The translations under genes and the position numbers were made by a program. 64,000 bases of DNA. Source: Anoxybacillus tepidamans PS2 (GTDB taxonomy: Bacteria; Bacillota; Bacilli; Bacillales; Anoxybacillaceae). The number at the start of each line of letters is the position of its first letter. Positions within the stretch are counted from its first letter, which is position 1. Shown here piece by piece: positions 43,431 through 52,315 of this stretch. Location: NCBI RefSeq assembly GCF_000620165.1, contig NZ_JHVN01000001.1:310001-374000 (forward strand). The letters are read 5' to 3'. The notes under the pieces are model-generated. The model did not search any database. It was not told where the DNA came from and saw nothing but the letters and a program-made list of their open reading frames with translations.

Positions 43431-44279
43431 TTACGAACGAATTCCGTTAATCAGTCCGAGCATTTGGTCAGAAATCGTGATGGATTTGGCGTTCATCTGG
43501 TACGAACGCTGTGTAATCATCAGATCGGTCATTTCTGTCCCTAGATCGACATTCGACTGTTCCAACGCTCCTTGCTGGAGGCTGATTTGCGACCGCAAAT
43601 TGCCCGTCATGTTCACGGCAACATCCGCCTGAGTTACGCCTAGCGCTGCTAAATTAGGAAATGCAAACAAGTTGTCGCCGACTGATTGCAACAGTTCTGG
43701 ACGCAACACATTCGTGACGCCAAGATCAAGCGTCTCGGTCACGTTCCCGTTCGGCCCAATCACTTGTAACGTGCCGGTAGCTGAAATGGTGATGTCTTTA
43801 AATCCATCTTGGACCGTGATCGGGTTGTTGTTGCTGTCAAGGACTGGATCACCATTTTCATTGACGAGCATAAGTTCATTCGGATTCGCTTCAGACGGGG
43901 TTAAATAGAAGGCGCCGTCTCTTGTATAACGGATCGCGCTTGTGCCATTTTCGCCTCTTTCAAGAACGCGGAAAAATTGTCCTTCCTTAGTGAAGGCGAC
44001 ATCAAGCGGACGGCCCGTCTGCATGATTGGCCCTTGCTTCAAGACAAGATTCGTCTCGGCCAGTTTAGCCCCTACCCCGCGACGGACGCCGTTCGGAGTA
44101 AGGCGAGCCCCTTGGTCATTCGGTAAGTTATTAAATTGCTGAACCAACAGTTCTCCGAAATTCGTCTCACGTTTTTTAAAACCTGTCGTGTTTGTATTGG
44201 CAATGTTATTGCTGATGACGTCAAGCTGCTGCTGGAGCTGATTCATCGTATTGGCAGCAGTAATCATTGAACGCAACAT
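43431..44279 (-). CDS. flhP: Flagellar hook-basal body protein FlhP
   Basis: This 282-residue rod/hook family protein (FlgG-like) opens with the flagellar rod signature LDVISNNIANTNTTGFKK. It has a variable middle (ITVQDGFKDITISATGTLQV) and a conserved C-terminal helix ending NLGTEMTDLMITQRSYQMNAK-like (SNVDLGTEMTDLMITQRS). It should form part of the distal rod, exported by the flagellar secretion system. It follows flhO by 24 bases. Position near mbl and spoIIID supports FlhP over FlgG. Confidence 0.93.
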   Translation of the reverse strand: MLRSMITAANTMNQLQQQLDVISNNIANTNTTGFKKRETNFGELLVQQFNNLPNDQGARLTPNGVRRGVGAKLAETNLVLKQGPIMQTGRPLDVAFTKEGQFFRVLERGENGTSAIRYTRDGAFYLTPSEANPNELMLVNENGDPVLDSNNNPITVQDGFKDITISATGTLQVIGPNGNVTETLDLGVTNVLRPELLQSVGDNLFAFPNLAALGVTQADVAVNMTGNLRSQISLQQGALEQSNVDLGTEMTDLMITQRSYQMNAKSITISDQMLGLINGIRS

Positions 44280-44303
44280 AGGTCAAGTCTCCCTTCCCCG
44301 CAG

Positions 44304-45140
44304 CTATTTGAGGCGGCCGATTTCGTTGACGGCCTTGTCCATGCTTCGATCATATGCTTGCAAGATTTTTTGATTCGCTTCAAAGGCGCGATACGCGGAA
44401 AGCATCTCCGTCATGGAACGCGCGATATCGACGTTCGAACGCTCAAGAAACCGTTGTTTGAGCTCATATGTGACATTTGGATTGCCTAAGGCGCTCGGAA
44501 GCGGACCATTTTCGCTACGGAAGAGACCGTTCCCTTCTTTTACGACCGTATTGGGATTAGCGGCAAACGCAATATTCAAACGGGCGATTCGAACATTATT
44601 TTCGGTGATCGTACCATCAGGAGCGACCGTAAAATCAGCGCTGTTGAGCCGAATGCGCCGATTGTTCTCATCGAGCACATAAAAGCCTTCGTTCGTTGTT
44701 AAATAGCCTTGCGCATCAAGGGTAAAATTGCCGTTTCTTGTATAGCGTATATCCCCGTTCCCATTTTGGACCACAAAAAAGAGCGCACCTTTTGTTCCGG
44801 TTTCCGCATCAATCGGAACGGTTCCATCGACTAAAGCAATGTCCGTCGGCTGCCCCGTTTCTTTTATATCGCCTTGCAAGAAATTTGGGATGAGTTCTTG
44901 CATATAGACGCCTGTATTAATAGGGCCAATCACCGTGCTGTTTAACAGTGTGCGAGATTCTTTTGTCGGAACGTTCGTTTCATTCATTCTTGAAAGCAAC
45001 AACTCTGGAAACGAACGCAACGCTGCTTCGTCCGCTTTATAGCCTGGTGTGTTCGCATTGGCGATATTATTTGTTAACATTTCGACGCGGCGCTGCTCCG
45101 CTAACATACCGGCAGCCGCTGTGTAAAACCCCCGCAACAA
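44304..45140 (-). CDS. flhO: Flagellar hook-basal body protein FlhO
   Basis: This 278-residue FlgF/FlgG-like rod protein has the N-terminal MLTNNIANANTPGYKADEAA and the C-terminal SNVDIARSMTEMLSAYRAFEANQ, the two helices that form the rod coiled bundle. Translation starts at TTG 45140, about seven bases after GAGGTGA. A second TTG follows at once. It is separated from mbl by a strong terminator, so flhO-flhP need their own promoter. A TATAAT at 45180-45185 is a candidate -10 box. Confidence 0.93.
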   Translation of the reverse strand: MLRGFYTAAAGMLAEQRRVEMLTNNIANANTPGYKADEAALRSFPELLLSRMNETNVPTKESRTLLNSTVIGPINTGVYMQELIPNFLQGDIKETGQPTDIALVDGTVPIDAETGTKGALFFVVQNGNGDIRYTRNGNFTLDAQGYLTTNEGFYVLDENNRRIRLNSADFTVAPDGTITENNVRIARLNIAFAANPNTVVKEGNGLFRSENGPLPSALGNPNVTYELKQRFLERSNVDIARSMTEMLSAYRAFEANQKILQAYDRSMDKAVNEIGRLK

Positions 45141-45197
45141 AGGCTGTCACCTCGTTTCTTCATATATTGCTTATTTACTATTATAAGGCAAACAAAC

Positions 45198-45245
45198 AAA
45201 AAAGCGAATAGGTACGTTGTGGGAACAACATCCATTCGCTTTTTT
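45198..45245. terminator. Terminator between mbl and flhO
   Basis: AAAAAAGCGAAT pairs with ATTCGCTTTTTT, with an inner GTTGT/ACAAC stem. It ends mbl transcription. Confidence 0.88.
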
Positions 45246-45250
45246 TCAAA

Positions 45251-46252
45251 TTATACAAAGTTTCGTCCCGGTACCCGGTCAATGTTATCAAGCATGATAC
45301 CCGTTCCAATCGCCACACAGTCCATCGGATTTTCAGCGACCAATACCGGAACTTTTAATTCTTCCGCTAACAGCTGATCGATCCCGTGCAAGAGCGCGCC
45401 CCCACCGGTCAAAATAACACCGCGGTCAATCACGTCAGCCGATAGCTCAGGAGGCGTTCGTTCTAATACCCCTTTGGCAGCTTGTACAATGACAGAAACC
45501 GACTCACGCAGCGCCTTCTCAATTTCAGCCGAACGAACGGTGATCGTGCGAGGCAATCCTGTCATAAGATCGCGGCCGCGAATATCGATCTCTTCGTCGC
45601 GTGCGCCTGGGAATACAGTTGCCACTTTGATTTTAATTTCTTCAGCGGTGCGCTCTCCGATTAATAACTTATATTCCCGCTTAATATAGTTCAAAATCTC
45701 CGCGTCAAACTTGTCCCCAGCCATTTTAATTGAAGAGGCGGTGACGATACCGCCCATCGACAAAATAGCAATGTCCGTCGTACCACCGCCAATATCGACA
45801 ACCATATTGCCGGATGGTTGGAAAATGTCCATTCCGGCGCCGATCGCCGCTACTTTCGGTTCTTCTTCCAAGTAGACCTTTTTGCCCCCGCTCTTTTCTG
45901 CCGCCTCTTTAATCGCTTTTCGCTCTACAGACGTAATGTTCGTCGGACAGCAAATTAAAATGCGCGGTTTAGCAAAAAAGCCTTTTAAATTAAGCTTATT
46001 GAGAAAGTGTTTTAACATCGCCTCGGTAATATCAAAATCGGCGATCACCCCATCTTTGAGCGGCCGGATCGCAACGATATTCCCAGGGGTACGCCCTACC
46101 ATTCGCCGCGCTTCTTCTCCGACAGCCAAGACTTTGTTCGTATTTGTATCAATGGCCACAACGGATGGCTCATTTAACACAATCCCTTTTCCTTTTACAT
46201 AAATGAGTACGTTCGCTGTACCGAGATCGATACCAATATCTCTCGCAAACAT
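45251..46252 (-). CDS. mbl: Rod-shape determining protein Mbl (MreB-like actin)
   Basis: This 333-residue actin-like ATPase guides lateral cell-wall synthesis. Phosphate-binding motifs are IGIDLGTANVLIYVKG and MVVDIGGGTTDIAILS, and adenosine contacts lie in TGGGALLHGID. I choose ATG 46252, seven bases after AGGAGG, since a longer frame to 46282 places that site inside. The spoIIID-mbl order matches B. subtilis. Confidence 0.95.
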   Translation of the reverse strand: MFARDIGIDLGTANVLIYVKGKGIVLNEPSVVAIDTNTNKVLAVGEEARRMVGRTPGNIVAIRPLKDGVIADFDITEAMLKHFLNKLNLKGFFAKPRILICCPTNITSVERKAIKEAAEKSGGKKVYLEEEPKVAAIGAGMDIFQPSGNMVVDIGGGTTDIAILSMGGIVTASSIKMAGDKFDAEILNYIKREYKLLIGERTAEEIKIKVATVFPGARDEEIDIRGRDLMTGLPRTITVRSAEIEKALRESVSVIVQAAKGVLERTPPELSADVIDRGVILTGGGALLHGIDQLLAEELKVPVLVAENPMDCVAIGTGIMLDNIDRVPGRNFV

Positions 46253-46368
46253 GAATGTTCCTCCTTGCCTCGAATCCATCAAATTACTCCTAATTGATTA
46301 TTTTATCATAGGAAGATAGGAATTCGATACTGTTTTTATGGAAAATATCAGGCAAGGAAGATAAAATT

Positions 46369-46626
46369 TTATTGAATCGTTTCCTTCTTGTATTTTTTCT
46401 TTGTCGCCTCTCCCCCCCGCAAATGGCGAATCGATTTATGGTAATCAAGAATCTCCTTGACTTCATTCGCAAGCTCCGGATTAATTTCGGGGAGCCGCTC
46501 TGTCAAGTCTTTATGAACCGTACTTTTGGAAACGCCAAATTCTTTCGCGATCACGCGAACGGTTTTCCTCGTCTCCACGATATACTTTCCAATCTTGATA
46601 GTACGCTCTTTGATGTAATCGTGCAC
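46369..46626 (-). CDS. spoIIID: Mother-cell transcription factor SpoIIID
   Basis: This 85-residue HTH protein reads MHDYIKERTIKIGKYIVETR with VIAKEFGVSKSTVHKDL as the recognition unit. It is nearly the same as B. subtilis SpoIIID, which redirects sigma-E and sigma-K gene expression in the mother cell. The basic C-terminal helix (RHLRGGEATKKKYKK) adds minor-groove contacts. Translation starts at GTG 46626 after GGGAGGGCGA. The C-terminus is slightly shorter than in B. subtilis. Confidence 0.97.
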   Translation of the reverse strand: MHDYIKERTIKIGKYIVETRKTVRVIAKEFGVSKSTVHKDLTERLPEINPELANEVKEILDYHKSIRHLRGGEATKKKYKKETIQ

Positions 46627-46883
46627 ACCACTCGCCCTCCCTAAGTTGGATGTGAGAAGTGTGAAATGAGACTCGCTACGTGGATGATCAAAAGCACTTC
46701 CTCTTGTTCAATTCGAAAGCATCTTGAGCTTTATTCTTGCTGTTATGGACGATCCCCACCTCAAACACTCCCATTAGTTGATAAGTTTGTAACATTTTAT
46801 TAAGCAAATGGTACATATATGCTACTTTTTTTGTAACAATATGAAGAGTTCAGCGACTAATCCAACAGAAAGGGGAAAAGCAG

Positions 46884-47348
46884 ATGAGGAAAAAGACAAT
46901 AACTTCTTTACTTGTAGCCTTAATCGCAGCAGCTGTTGTGTGGAATTTCGCGGGCCTTTCATCAGCCGAAAAGCAGCTTTCACAGCGTCAGATGCATCCA
47001 ATTGTTGCTGGCACCCTACAGCCGTCTTTAACGTATCAAAAACAAAATAAACGTTATACATTCACTTTCTCTGTGAAAAATCAAACGGAACGAGAACAGA
47101 AAGTGACGTTTACTAGCGGACAAAAGTATGATTATATACTGTACCGGAATGGCAAAAAACTAAAACAATTTAGCGAGGGAAAAATGTTCACTCAAATATA
47201 CGAAGAACGCATTCTTAAACAAGGAGAAGAGCTATCGTTTACAGAGACATTCCCTCCGCTGCCAAAAGGCCAATATACACTTACGTGGTGGCTTGCCGAT
47301 AAGAACTGGCCAAAAGCAAAAGCAACGATCACTTTTACCGTTCAATAA
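46884..47348 (+). CDS. Secreted BsuPI-domain protein
   Basis: This 154-residue protein has an N-terminal signal peptide (MRKKTITSLLVALIAAAVVW, cleavage near LSSAEK). It then has an immunoglobulin-like BsuPI domain (about 45-154: YTFTFSVKNQTEREQKVTFTSGQ, then YDYILYRNGK and QYTLTWWLADK). BsuPI was named after an intracellular proteinase inhibitor of B. subtilis, but many secreted members have no proven role. AAAGGGG precedes the ATG. It stands alone on the plus strand between spoIIID and spoIIQ. Confidence 0.88.
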   Translation: MRKKTITSLLVALIAAAVVWNFAGLSSAEKQLSQRQMHPIVAGTLQPSLTYQKQNKRYTFTFSVKNQTEREQKVTFTSGQKYDYILYRNGKKLKQFSEGKMFTQIYEERILKQGEELSFTETFPPLPKGQYTLTWWLADKNWPKAKATITFTVQ

Positions 47349-47351
47349 CAT

Positions 47352-47383
47352 ATCATCCCCCGCCTTCTTTAGCGGGGGATGAT
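47352..47383 (+). terminator. Hairpin after the BsuPI-domain gene
   Basis: ATCATCCCCCGC pairs perfectly with GCGGGGGATGAT across eight bases. The T tail is poor, so termination may be partial. Confidence 0.65.
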
Positions 47384-47444
47384 GTATGTGGCCTAAACCT
47401 CTCCTACCTATACAGCGTTTAGAGGCGGAAATTTTCTCATATAT

Positions 47445-47481
47445 AAAAAGCTGCCCATCTCCTTGGAAGGGATGGGCAGCT
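47445..47481 (-). terminator. Terminator of spoIIQ
   Basis: AGCTGCCCATC pairs with GATGGGCAGCT, and the minus strand continues with TTTTTATA. Confidence 0.85.
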
Positions 47482-47492
47482 CGCTCCATTCA

Positions 47493-48425
47493 TTACGTAC
47501 GCGCCATTCCGATAGAGGAATCCGGCGTTTTGTATGAGGAGTCTTGATTTGTATTAGTATCATCTGTTTGTTGTTCGTCAGATTGAGACTGATCGCTTGG
47601 AGATTGAGTGCTTTGTTGGTCCGTTTGAGACTGATCACTTGGAGATTGAGTGCCTTGTTGGTCCGTTTGCGATTGGTTCGTTCCTTGATCGTTTGCTTTT
47701 TTTTCAGTGGCGTTGTCGGCGTTGGATTCCGTTAACGCTGTAACAGGTTTATCTACATAATCTAGCGGGTTCACTGGTTTTCCATCTTTACGGATCTCAA
47801 AATGGACATGGGTTCCAGCTTCTTGGTTGAATTGGCTTTGCCCTGCTTTTCCGATCACTTGGCCTTGTTTCACTGTGTCTCCCTCTTTCACTTGCAAGTC
47901 AGCAAGTGACTGATACACAGTAACGACGCCGTGATCGTGGTCAATTTCCACAACATATCCTAAAATCGGATCTTTTTTCGCCTTCGTAACCGTTCCGCTT
48001 AATGAAGCAGTCACATCAAATGCCTTCCCATCTTTCATCACAAGGTCAATGCCGCGGTTTGGATGATACGTATTATTATAAAAGACGAGAGCTGCTTCTT
48101 GTTCTTCTTTCGATGCGGCATAATCATAGAACGGTGTTTTGATTTCAACAGCATTCGGGTCAAGCACAGGCATCGTCACACGTTCGAGAGATTCGTTGAC
48201 AGGAACTGATTCTTGATCTTTAGAAGAAGTACCCGGAATATCTTGACTGTACTCGTACTCATCTTTCTTCGAGTTCCCATCATGTTTGTTTTGGAACCAA
48301 AGCGCACCTGCTAGAATAATTGCAGCACTTGTTAAATACACAGCTGGAAATACCCAACGCTTTCTCAACGCACGTCTCAAACTTGGTTTCATCGGAGAAG
48401 GTTGTTTCTTTTCTTCCTCTCTCAT
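47493..48425 (-). CDS. spoIIQ: Forespore engulfment protein SpoIIQ (LytM/M23 domain)
   Basis: This 310-residue forespore membrane protein has a basic cytoplasmic start, one TM helix (about 24-45) and a LytM/M23 domain (about 115-228). It pairs with SpoIIIAH across the septum. The domain keeps HVHFEIRKDGKPVNP, but the first metal-site His of active M23 peptidases (HxG-x-D) reads NRGIDL, so like B. subtilis SpoIIQ it is probably not a peptidase. A Gln/Ser/Asp-rich tail of about 80 residues follows, with tandem copies of SQTDQQ-TQSPSDQ. GAGGTGA precedes the ATG. sigma-F control is expected from the family. Confidence 0.93.
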   Translation of the reverse strand: MREEEKKQPSPMKPSLRRALRKRWVFPAVYLTSAAIILAGALWFQNKHDGNSKKDEYEYSQDIPGTSSKDQESVPVNESLERVTMPVLDPNAVEIKTPFYDYAASKEEQEAALVFYNNTYHPNRGIDLVMKDGKAFDVTASLSGTVTKAKKDPILGYVVEIDHDHGVVTVYQSLADLQVKEGDTVKQGQVIGKAGQSQFNQEAGTHVHFEIRKDGKPVNPLDYVDKPVTALTESNADNATEKKANDQGTNQSQTDQQGTQSPSDQSQTDQQSTQSPSDQSQSDEQQTDDTNTNQDSSYKTPDSSIGMART

Positions 48426-48556
48426 TGTTCATCACCTCAGCAACCATTTTGAACAGAAAGAGAAAAATCTATACATCAAAAAACATTTTTTTCGTTTATT
48501 TTTTGAAAAAAATCGCGTTTTATACATAAAAAAGAGGCTCCTTCAAAAGAGCCTGC

Positions 48557-49588
48557 TCACTTTTTTGCCGTAAGCTTATTTAAAAAGGCAGTCGCAGAAG
48601 AAATGCTTACCCCACGGTAGTAATATTTGATAATTTCATCATACGTTTTCCCTGATTTCGCCATAAAATTGGCCCCGTATTGGCTCATTCCTACTCCGTG
48701 TCCGTACCCTTTCGTCGTAATGATGATCTCGTTCCCTTTGCGCGCCCATGTAAAGTCCGTCGACTTTAATCCTAGTCTTTCCCTTACTTCTCTTCCTTTT
48801 AATTTTTTTCCGTTAATCTCAACTACATCCACTCTTTTTCCTGGCGTTCGCGATAGTACTGCACCGACAGAACCGTCTGGCGGAAGTGTCACACCTAGCC
48901 TTTGCTCAAACTCGGCCACAGACATCACCGTTTGATGGTAAAATTTTGGCGATTCCTTATCCCAAGGACTAGCCACACTCTTTAAGTAAGGAAAATCATT
49001 TTCCCAATACGCTTCTGAGTTTTCGGTATAACCGTTGCTTGTGGAGAAAAATGACGCCTCGATCGGTACGTTGTTGTAGGTGATAATCTGCCCTTGAGTG
49101 ACTTGAACAGCTTCTACAATCCGCTTCATTTTCCATTCATAATCGGCTCCCCATAGCCGCTTTAATTCGTCGTTGCTGTAGTAGACTTGGTGCATGACCG
49201 TATCCGTAACATTTGCCCCCTTCGGCAAATGAATCGGCTGATCATTCAACATTTGCTTGACGATGTACGTTCTCGCTGTCAACGCCTGCGCTTTCAATGC
49301 TTCCAACTCAAACTCAGCTGGCATCTCAGCCGCCACCACACCGATGACATACTGTTCAAGCGGAATGTGCTCGACCCTTTTTTCTTTACTTCGGTACACT
49401 GCTACCTCAACATTCGGACCTGCTTCTTGCTGTTTTGCCTGAACCGTGGGGACGGGTTGCTTGCGAAGCCCTTCCGTTAACATTCCGTCTGCTTTGTCGT
49501 TAAACGGAATGACGAGCAACGTCGGAATAAGCAGGACAACAACTAATAATAGGGAAGCTAGTACGATTAGTAGTTTTACACGTTTCAT
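48557..49588 (-). CDS. spoIID: Stage II sporulation protein D (lytic transglycosylase)
   Basis: This 343-residue mother-cell membrane protein degrades septal peptidoglycan during engulfment together with SpoIIP and SpoIIM. One TM helix (about 5-27) precedes the catalytic domain. The proposed catalytic Glu is in AAEMPAEFELEALKAQALTARTY. The C-terminal TTKGYGHGVGMSQYGA holds the zinc-site His. ATG 49588 follows GGAGGGCTCGGAAAG. A strong sigma-E promoter lies upstream. Confidence 0.95.
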   Translation of the reverse strand: MKRVKLLIVLASLLLVVVLLIPTLLVIPFNDKADGMLTEGLRKQPVPTVQAKQQEAGPNVEVAVYRSKEKRVEHIPLEQYVIGVVAAEMPAEFELEALKAQALTARTYIVKQMLNDQPIHLPKGANVTDTVMHQVYYSNDELKRLWGADYEWKMKRIVEAVQVTQGQIITYNNVPIEASFFSTSNGYTENSEAYWENDFPYLKSVASPWDKESPKFYHQTVMSVAEFEQRLGVTLPPDGSVGAVLSRTPGKRVDVVEINGKKLKGREVRERLGLKSTDFTWARKGNEIIITTKGYGHGVGMSQYGANFMAKSGKTYDEIIKYYYRGVSISSATAFLNKLTAKK

Positions 49589-49677
49589 CTTTCCGAGCCC
49601 TCCAATATGCAATTTTCAAGCGCAAACATTTGCCTTTCGCATCATCGACAATATGATTTGCGTGCTCGTTATTACAT

Positions 49678-49707
49678 AATGTATGGGCTTGGACAAGTAT
49701 ATATGAC
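49678..49707 (-). promoter_or_regulatory. Sigma-E promoter of spoIID
   Basis: On the minus strand GTCATAT (49701-49707) and CATACATT (49678-49685) are 15 bases apart, close to the sigma-E consensus (KMATATT and CATACAHT). Confidence 0.8.
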
Positions 49708-49765
49708 AATTTGTTTTTCACAAAAAAGATAGGAAAAATAACTTGTCTATTTTTGGCGAAAAAGC

Positions 49766-49811
49766 AAAAACGACCTTCCACTACGTGCGGTGTAGTTGAC
49801 GGTCGTTTTTT
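49766..49811 (-). terminator. Terminator of murA
   Basis: AAAAACGACC pairs with GGTCGTTTTT around a loop that itself contains a CTAC/GTAG pairing. Confidence 0.8.
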
Positions 49812-49817
49812 CGTTGT

Positions 49818-51122
49818 TCATATATTTAAGTCTGTTACCTTTGCTTCTTCGAAGGCAGACTCTTTTTCACGAATGCGCTCGATATCAGCGCCAAGAGCCG
49901 CCAATTTCTCATGAAAGCGGACGTATCCACGGTCTAAATGCTTGAGTTCTGTTACGCGCGTATATCCTTCAGACGCTAATCCTGCTAAAATGAGCGCCGC
50001 TGCAGCGCGCAAATCAGTCGCCGCCACTTCCGCCCCTTGTAATTTACAAGGACCGTTAATAATGACCGAACGTCCTTCGATTTTAATATCGGCATTCATG
50101 CGTCGAAACTCTTCGACGTGCATAAAGCGGTTTTCAAATACCGTTTCTGTGATCATGCTTGTTCCTTCTGCCTTTAACAATAGCGCCATCATTTGCGATT
50201 GCATGTCGGTCGGAAATCCTGGATGCGGCATCGTTTTAATATCTGCAGCTTTCAATTTTTCCGGTCCGATCACACGAAGCCCGTTTTCCTCTTCAATGAT
50301 GGTAACACCCATTTCTTCCATTTTCGCCACTAACGAACTTAAGTGTTCCGGAACCGCTCCCTGTACTAAAACATTGCCGCCTGTAATCGCTGCAGCAACC
50401 ATAAACGTACCTGCCTCAATTCGGTCTGGAATCACTGTATGGACTGCACCACGAAGCTCGGATACACCTTCAATCCGAATAGTTCCTGTACCAGCACCCC
50501 GCACTTTTGCGCCCATGGCATTCAAAAAGTTCGCTAAATCGACGATTTCCGGTTCTTTTGCACAGTTTTCAATAATAGTCGTTCCTTCCGCCAACACAGC
50601 GGCCATCATAATGTTTTCTGTCGCTCCTACGCTTGGAAAATCTAAGTAAATTTTTGCACCGCGAAGCCGGCCTTTTACTTCCGCATCAATGAAGCCGTTC
50701 CCAACCTTCACGGAAGCGCCCATTGCTTCAAATCCTTTTAAATGCTGATCAATCGGCCGCGATCCAATCGCACAACCGCCCGGTAGCGCCACGCGAGCAC
50801 GGCCAGTACGCGCAAGCAGCGGTCCCATTACAAGAACAGAAGCGCGCATTTTGCGGACATATTCAAACGGCGCCTCTATTTTGAGCTCTCGGGATGCATC
50901 TACAGTGACTTGATTTCCTTCCATCGCAACTTCTGCGTTTAAATAACGCAGCACCTCACTGATTGTATATACATCGGAGAGAGCAGGGACATCATGAATC
51001 ACACTTTTTCCTTCACTTGCTAATAAGGTTGCGGCGATAACAGGCAAAACGGCATTTTTCGCTCCTTCCACTTTCACGGTGCCGCTTAACCGGTTTCCGC
51101 CACGGACGATGATTTTTTCCAA
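49818..51122 (-). CDS. murA: UDP-N-acetylglucosamine 1-carboxyvinyltransferase
   Basis: This 434-residue enzyme joins enolpyruvate from PEP to UDP-GlcNAc, the first committed step of peptidoglycan synthesis. The N-terminal [20 protein letters not shown] and the loop [19 protein letters not shown] with the catalytic, fosfomycin-sensitive Cys are clear. Translation starts at TTG 51122, six bases after GGAGGGG. The longer frame to 51191 overlaps ywmB and lacks support. The ywmB-murA-spoIID order matches B. subtilis murAA. Confidence 0.95.
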   Translation of the reverse strand: MEKIIVRGGNRLSGTVKVEGAKNAVLPVIAATLLASEGKSVIHDVPALSDVYTISEVLRYLNAEVAMEGNQVTVDASRELKIEAPFEYVRKMRASVLVMGPLLARTGRARVALPGGCAIGSRPIDQHLKGFEAMGASVKVGNGFIDAEVKGRLRGAKIYLDFPSVGATENIMMAAVLAEGTTIIENCAKEPEIVDLANFLNAMGAKVRGAGTGTIRIEGVSELRGAVHTVIPDRIEAGTFMVAAAITGGNVLVQGAVPEHLSSLVAKMEEMGVTIIEEENGLRVIGPEKLKAADIKTMPHPGFPTDMQSQMMALLLKAEGTSMITETVFENRFMHVEEFRRMNADIKIEGRSVIINGPCKLQGAEVAATDLRAAAALILAGLASEGYTRVTELKHLDRGYVRFHEKLAALGADIERIREKESAFEEAKVTDLNI

Positions 51123-51153
51123 GGTATTCCCCTCCGCGTCCAATTTCTCTATA

Positions 51154-51900
51154 TTAATATTCAATTGTAATAATAGGGGTTCCAACGACAACCGTCGTCT
51201 GACCGCCCAATCCTGTCTGTCTTAATGCTAGCTGGATATTCATTGGATGTGTTTTTGTCGGAAGAACGTTCTCCCACTGCCCAGTATATGCAGAAATGGA
51301 AACAAACGTCCCTTCCTGAAGCGCCTCAACGGGCTCCGCTCTAAATTCATGTAAAAGATGGTAAGCCTGTTTTAACAAAACACCTTCCATCTTACCATTC
51401 AATTCCCCTTTTACACAAGAGAAAAATGCAGGCTGTTTTACAAAGAGCAGTGATGACTTTTGTCTTATGTTTTTACCGATTTTTTTCTTTACTTTTTCGC
51501 TCCAACCAAATCCTTTTAATTCATAGAGGATATACGTTTGGGGCTTTTCATTTGCAACGGCAGTAACGAGTTGAATTTTTTCTTGTATTGAGGAGTGTTC
51601 ATATAAGCCTGTCGCTTTCTGAACATGCTGGTCAGCTGCAACGGTCCAACGAAAATTTGGAAACGTCCGTTTCAGCTCATCCACTTTTTTCGCAAAGTCT
51701 GAATGATTTTTAATTGTTTGGGCATACTCCCTTGTGTAAATGGTCCATTGCTGGATCGATGCACCATTTTTCTGTAATACGTGAGCCATTGTCTGTATTT
51801 GTTCAAGCGGCTCATTCTCTTTTGCTTCACTGAATGAGTGATGGCCAATTAAAAACACAGTGAATAATAATGCAATGATTGTTATGTTCTTTCTCTTCAT
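51154..51900 (-). CDS. ywmB: YwmB-family protein
   Basis: This 248-residue protein has an N-terminal hydrophobic signal or anchor ([18 protein letters not shown]) and a YwmB domain whose fold resembles TATA-binding proteins in structure databases. Its function is not known. It lies directly upstream of murA with a 31-base gap, as in B. subtilis. The C-terminus ends with [14 protein letters not shown], the pattern of this family. Confidence 0.9.
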   Translation of the reverse strand: MKRKNITIIALLFTVFLIGHHSFSEAKENEPLEQIQTMAHVLQKNGASIQQWTIYTREYAQTIKNHSDFAKKVDELKRTFPNFRWTVAADQHVQKATGLYEHSSIQEKIQLVTAVANEKPQTYILYELKGFGWSEKVKKKIGKNIRQKSSLLFVKQPAFFSCVKGELNGKMEGVLLKQAYHLLHEFRAEPVEALQEGTFVSISAYTGQWENVLPTKTHPMNIQLALRQTGLGGQTTVVVGTPIITIEY

Positions 51901-52016
51901 ACCGGTTCACTTCCTCTCCTTAGCTGTTATTGTTGCCAGATTGGAAGCGAACATACACAAAAACAATCGACAAAATGAGCAAGAGATTTTTTCCTTTTTG
52001 ACAAAAAACGTGGGGC

Positions 52017-52259
52017 TTATTCACCCCGGAAAAGAAACGGCAATTGCTTCGACCAGAGAAAATAATCTAGGAAAAAGTTACTAACAGTCGAACCAAGAGC
52101 AATCGTCAGCAAAATATAAAACAGACGCGCTTGAAACACACGATTGGGCTTTAACAGCTTTTCAATATGTACCGCTTGCAGCGTCCACCATGTAATGGCG
52201 ATAAACACAAGATGGGAGATAATGCTTAGCAATGCTTGTTGTCCAACTCCCGCTATCAT
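52017..52259 (-). CDS. ywzB: DUF1146/YwzB small membrane protein
   Basis: This 80-residue protein has two hydrophobic segments (about 5-25 and 47-66, ARLFYILLTIALGSTVSNFFLDY). This is the DUF1146 family found between nuo or atp genes and murA in bacilli. Its role is unknown. ATG 52259 follows AGGGGTG by six bases. A GTG three codons earlier lies within that binding site. It probably is a two-TM inner-membrane protein. Confidence 0.88.
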   Translation of the reverse strand: MIAGVGQQALLSIISHLVFIAITWWTLQAVHIEKLLKPNRVFQARLFYILLTIALGSTVSNFFLDYFLWSKQLPFLFRGE

Positions 52260-52284
52260 ACCGATCACCCCTTTTCCGCCAAAA

Positions 52285-52308
52285 AAAGAAGGGGCCCCCC
52301 CCTCCTAT
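52285..52308 (-). terminator. Probable terminator of the nuo operon
   Basis: On the minus strand a G-rich arm pairs with CCCCTTCT and a T run follows (TTCTTTTTTT). The stem has one mismatch and the G run allows several registers. Confidence 0.45.
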
Positions 52309-52315
52309 TGTCATG

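Noticed and set aside
48445-48525. sigma-F promoter for spoIIQ
   Set aside because: Two GTATA -35 boxes exist, but neither has the expected GG of the -10 box at good spacing. One of them would leave almost no leader. Real control by sigma-F is likely, yet I cannot place the site.
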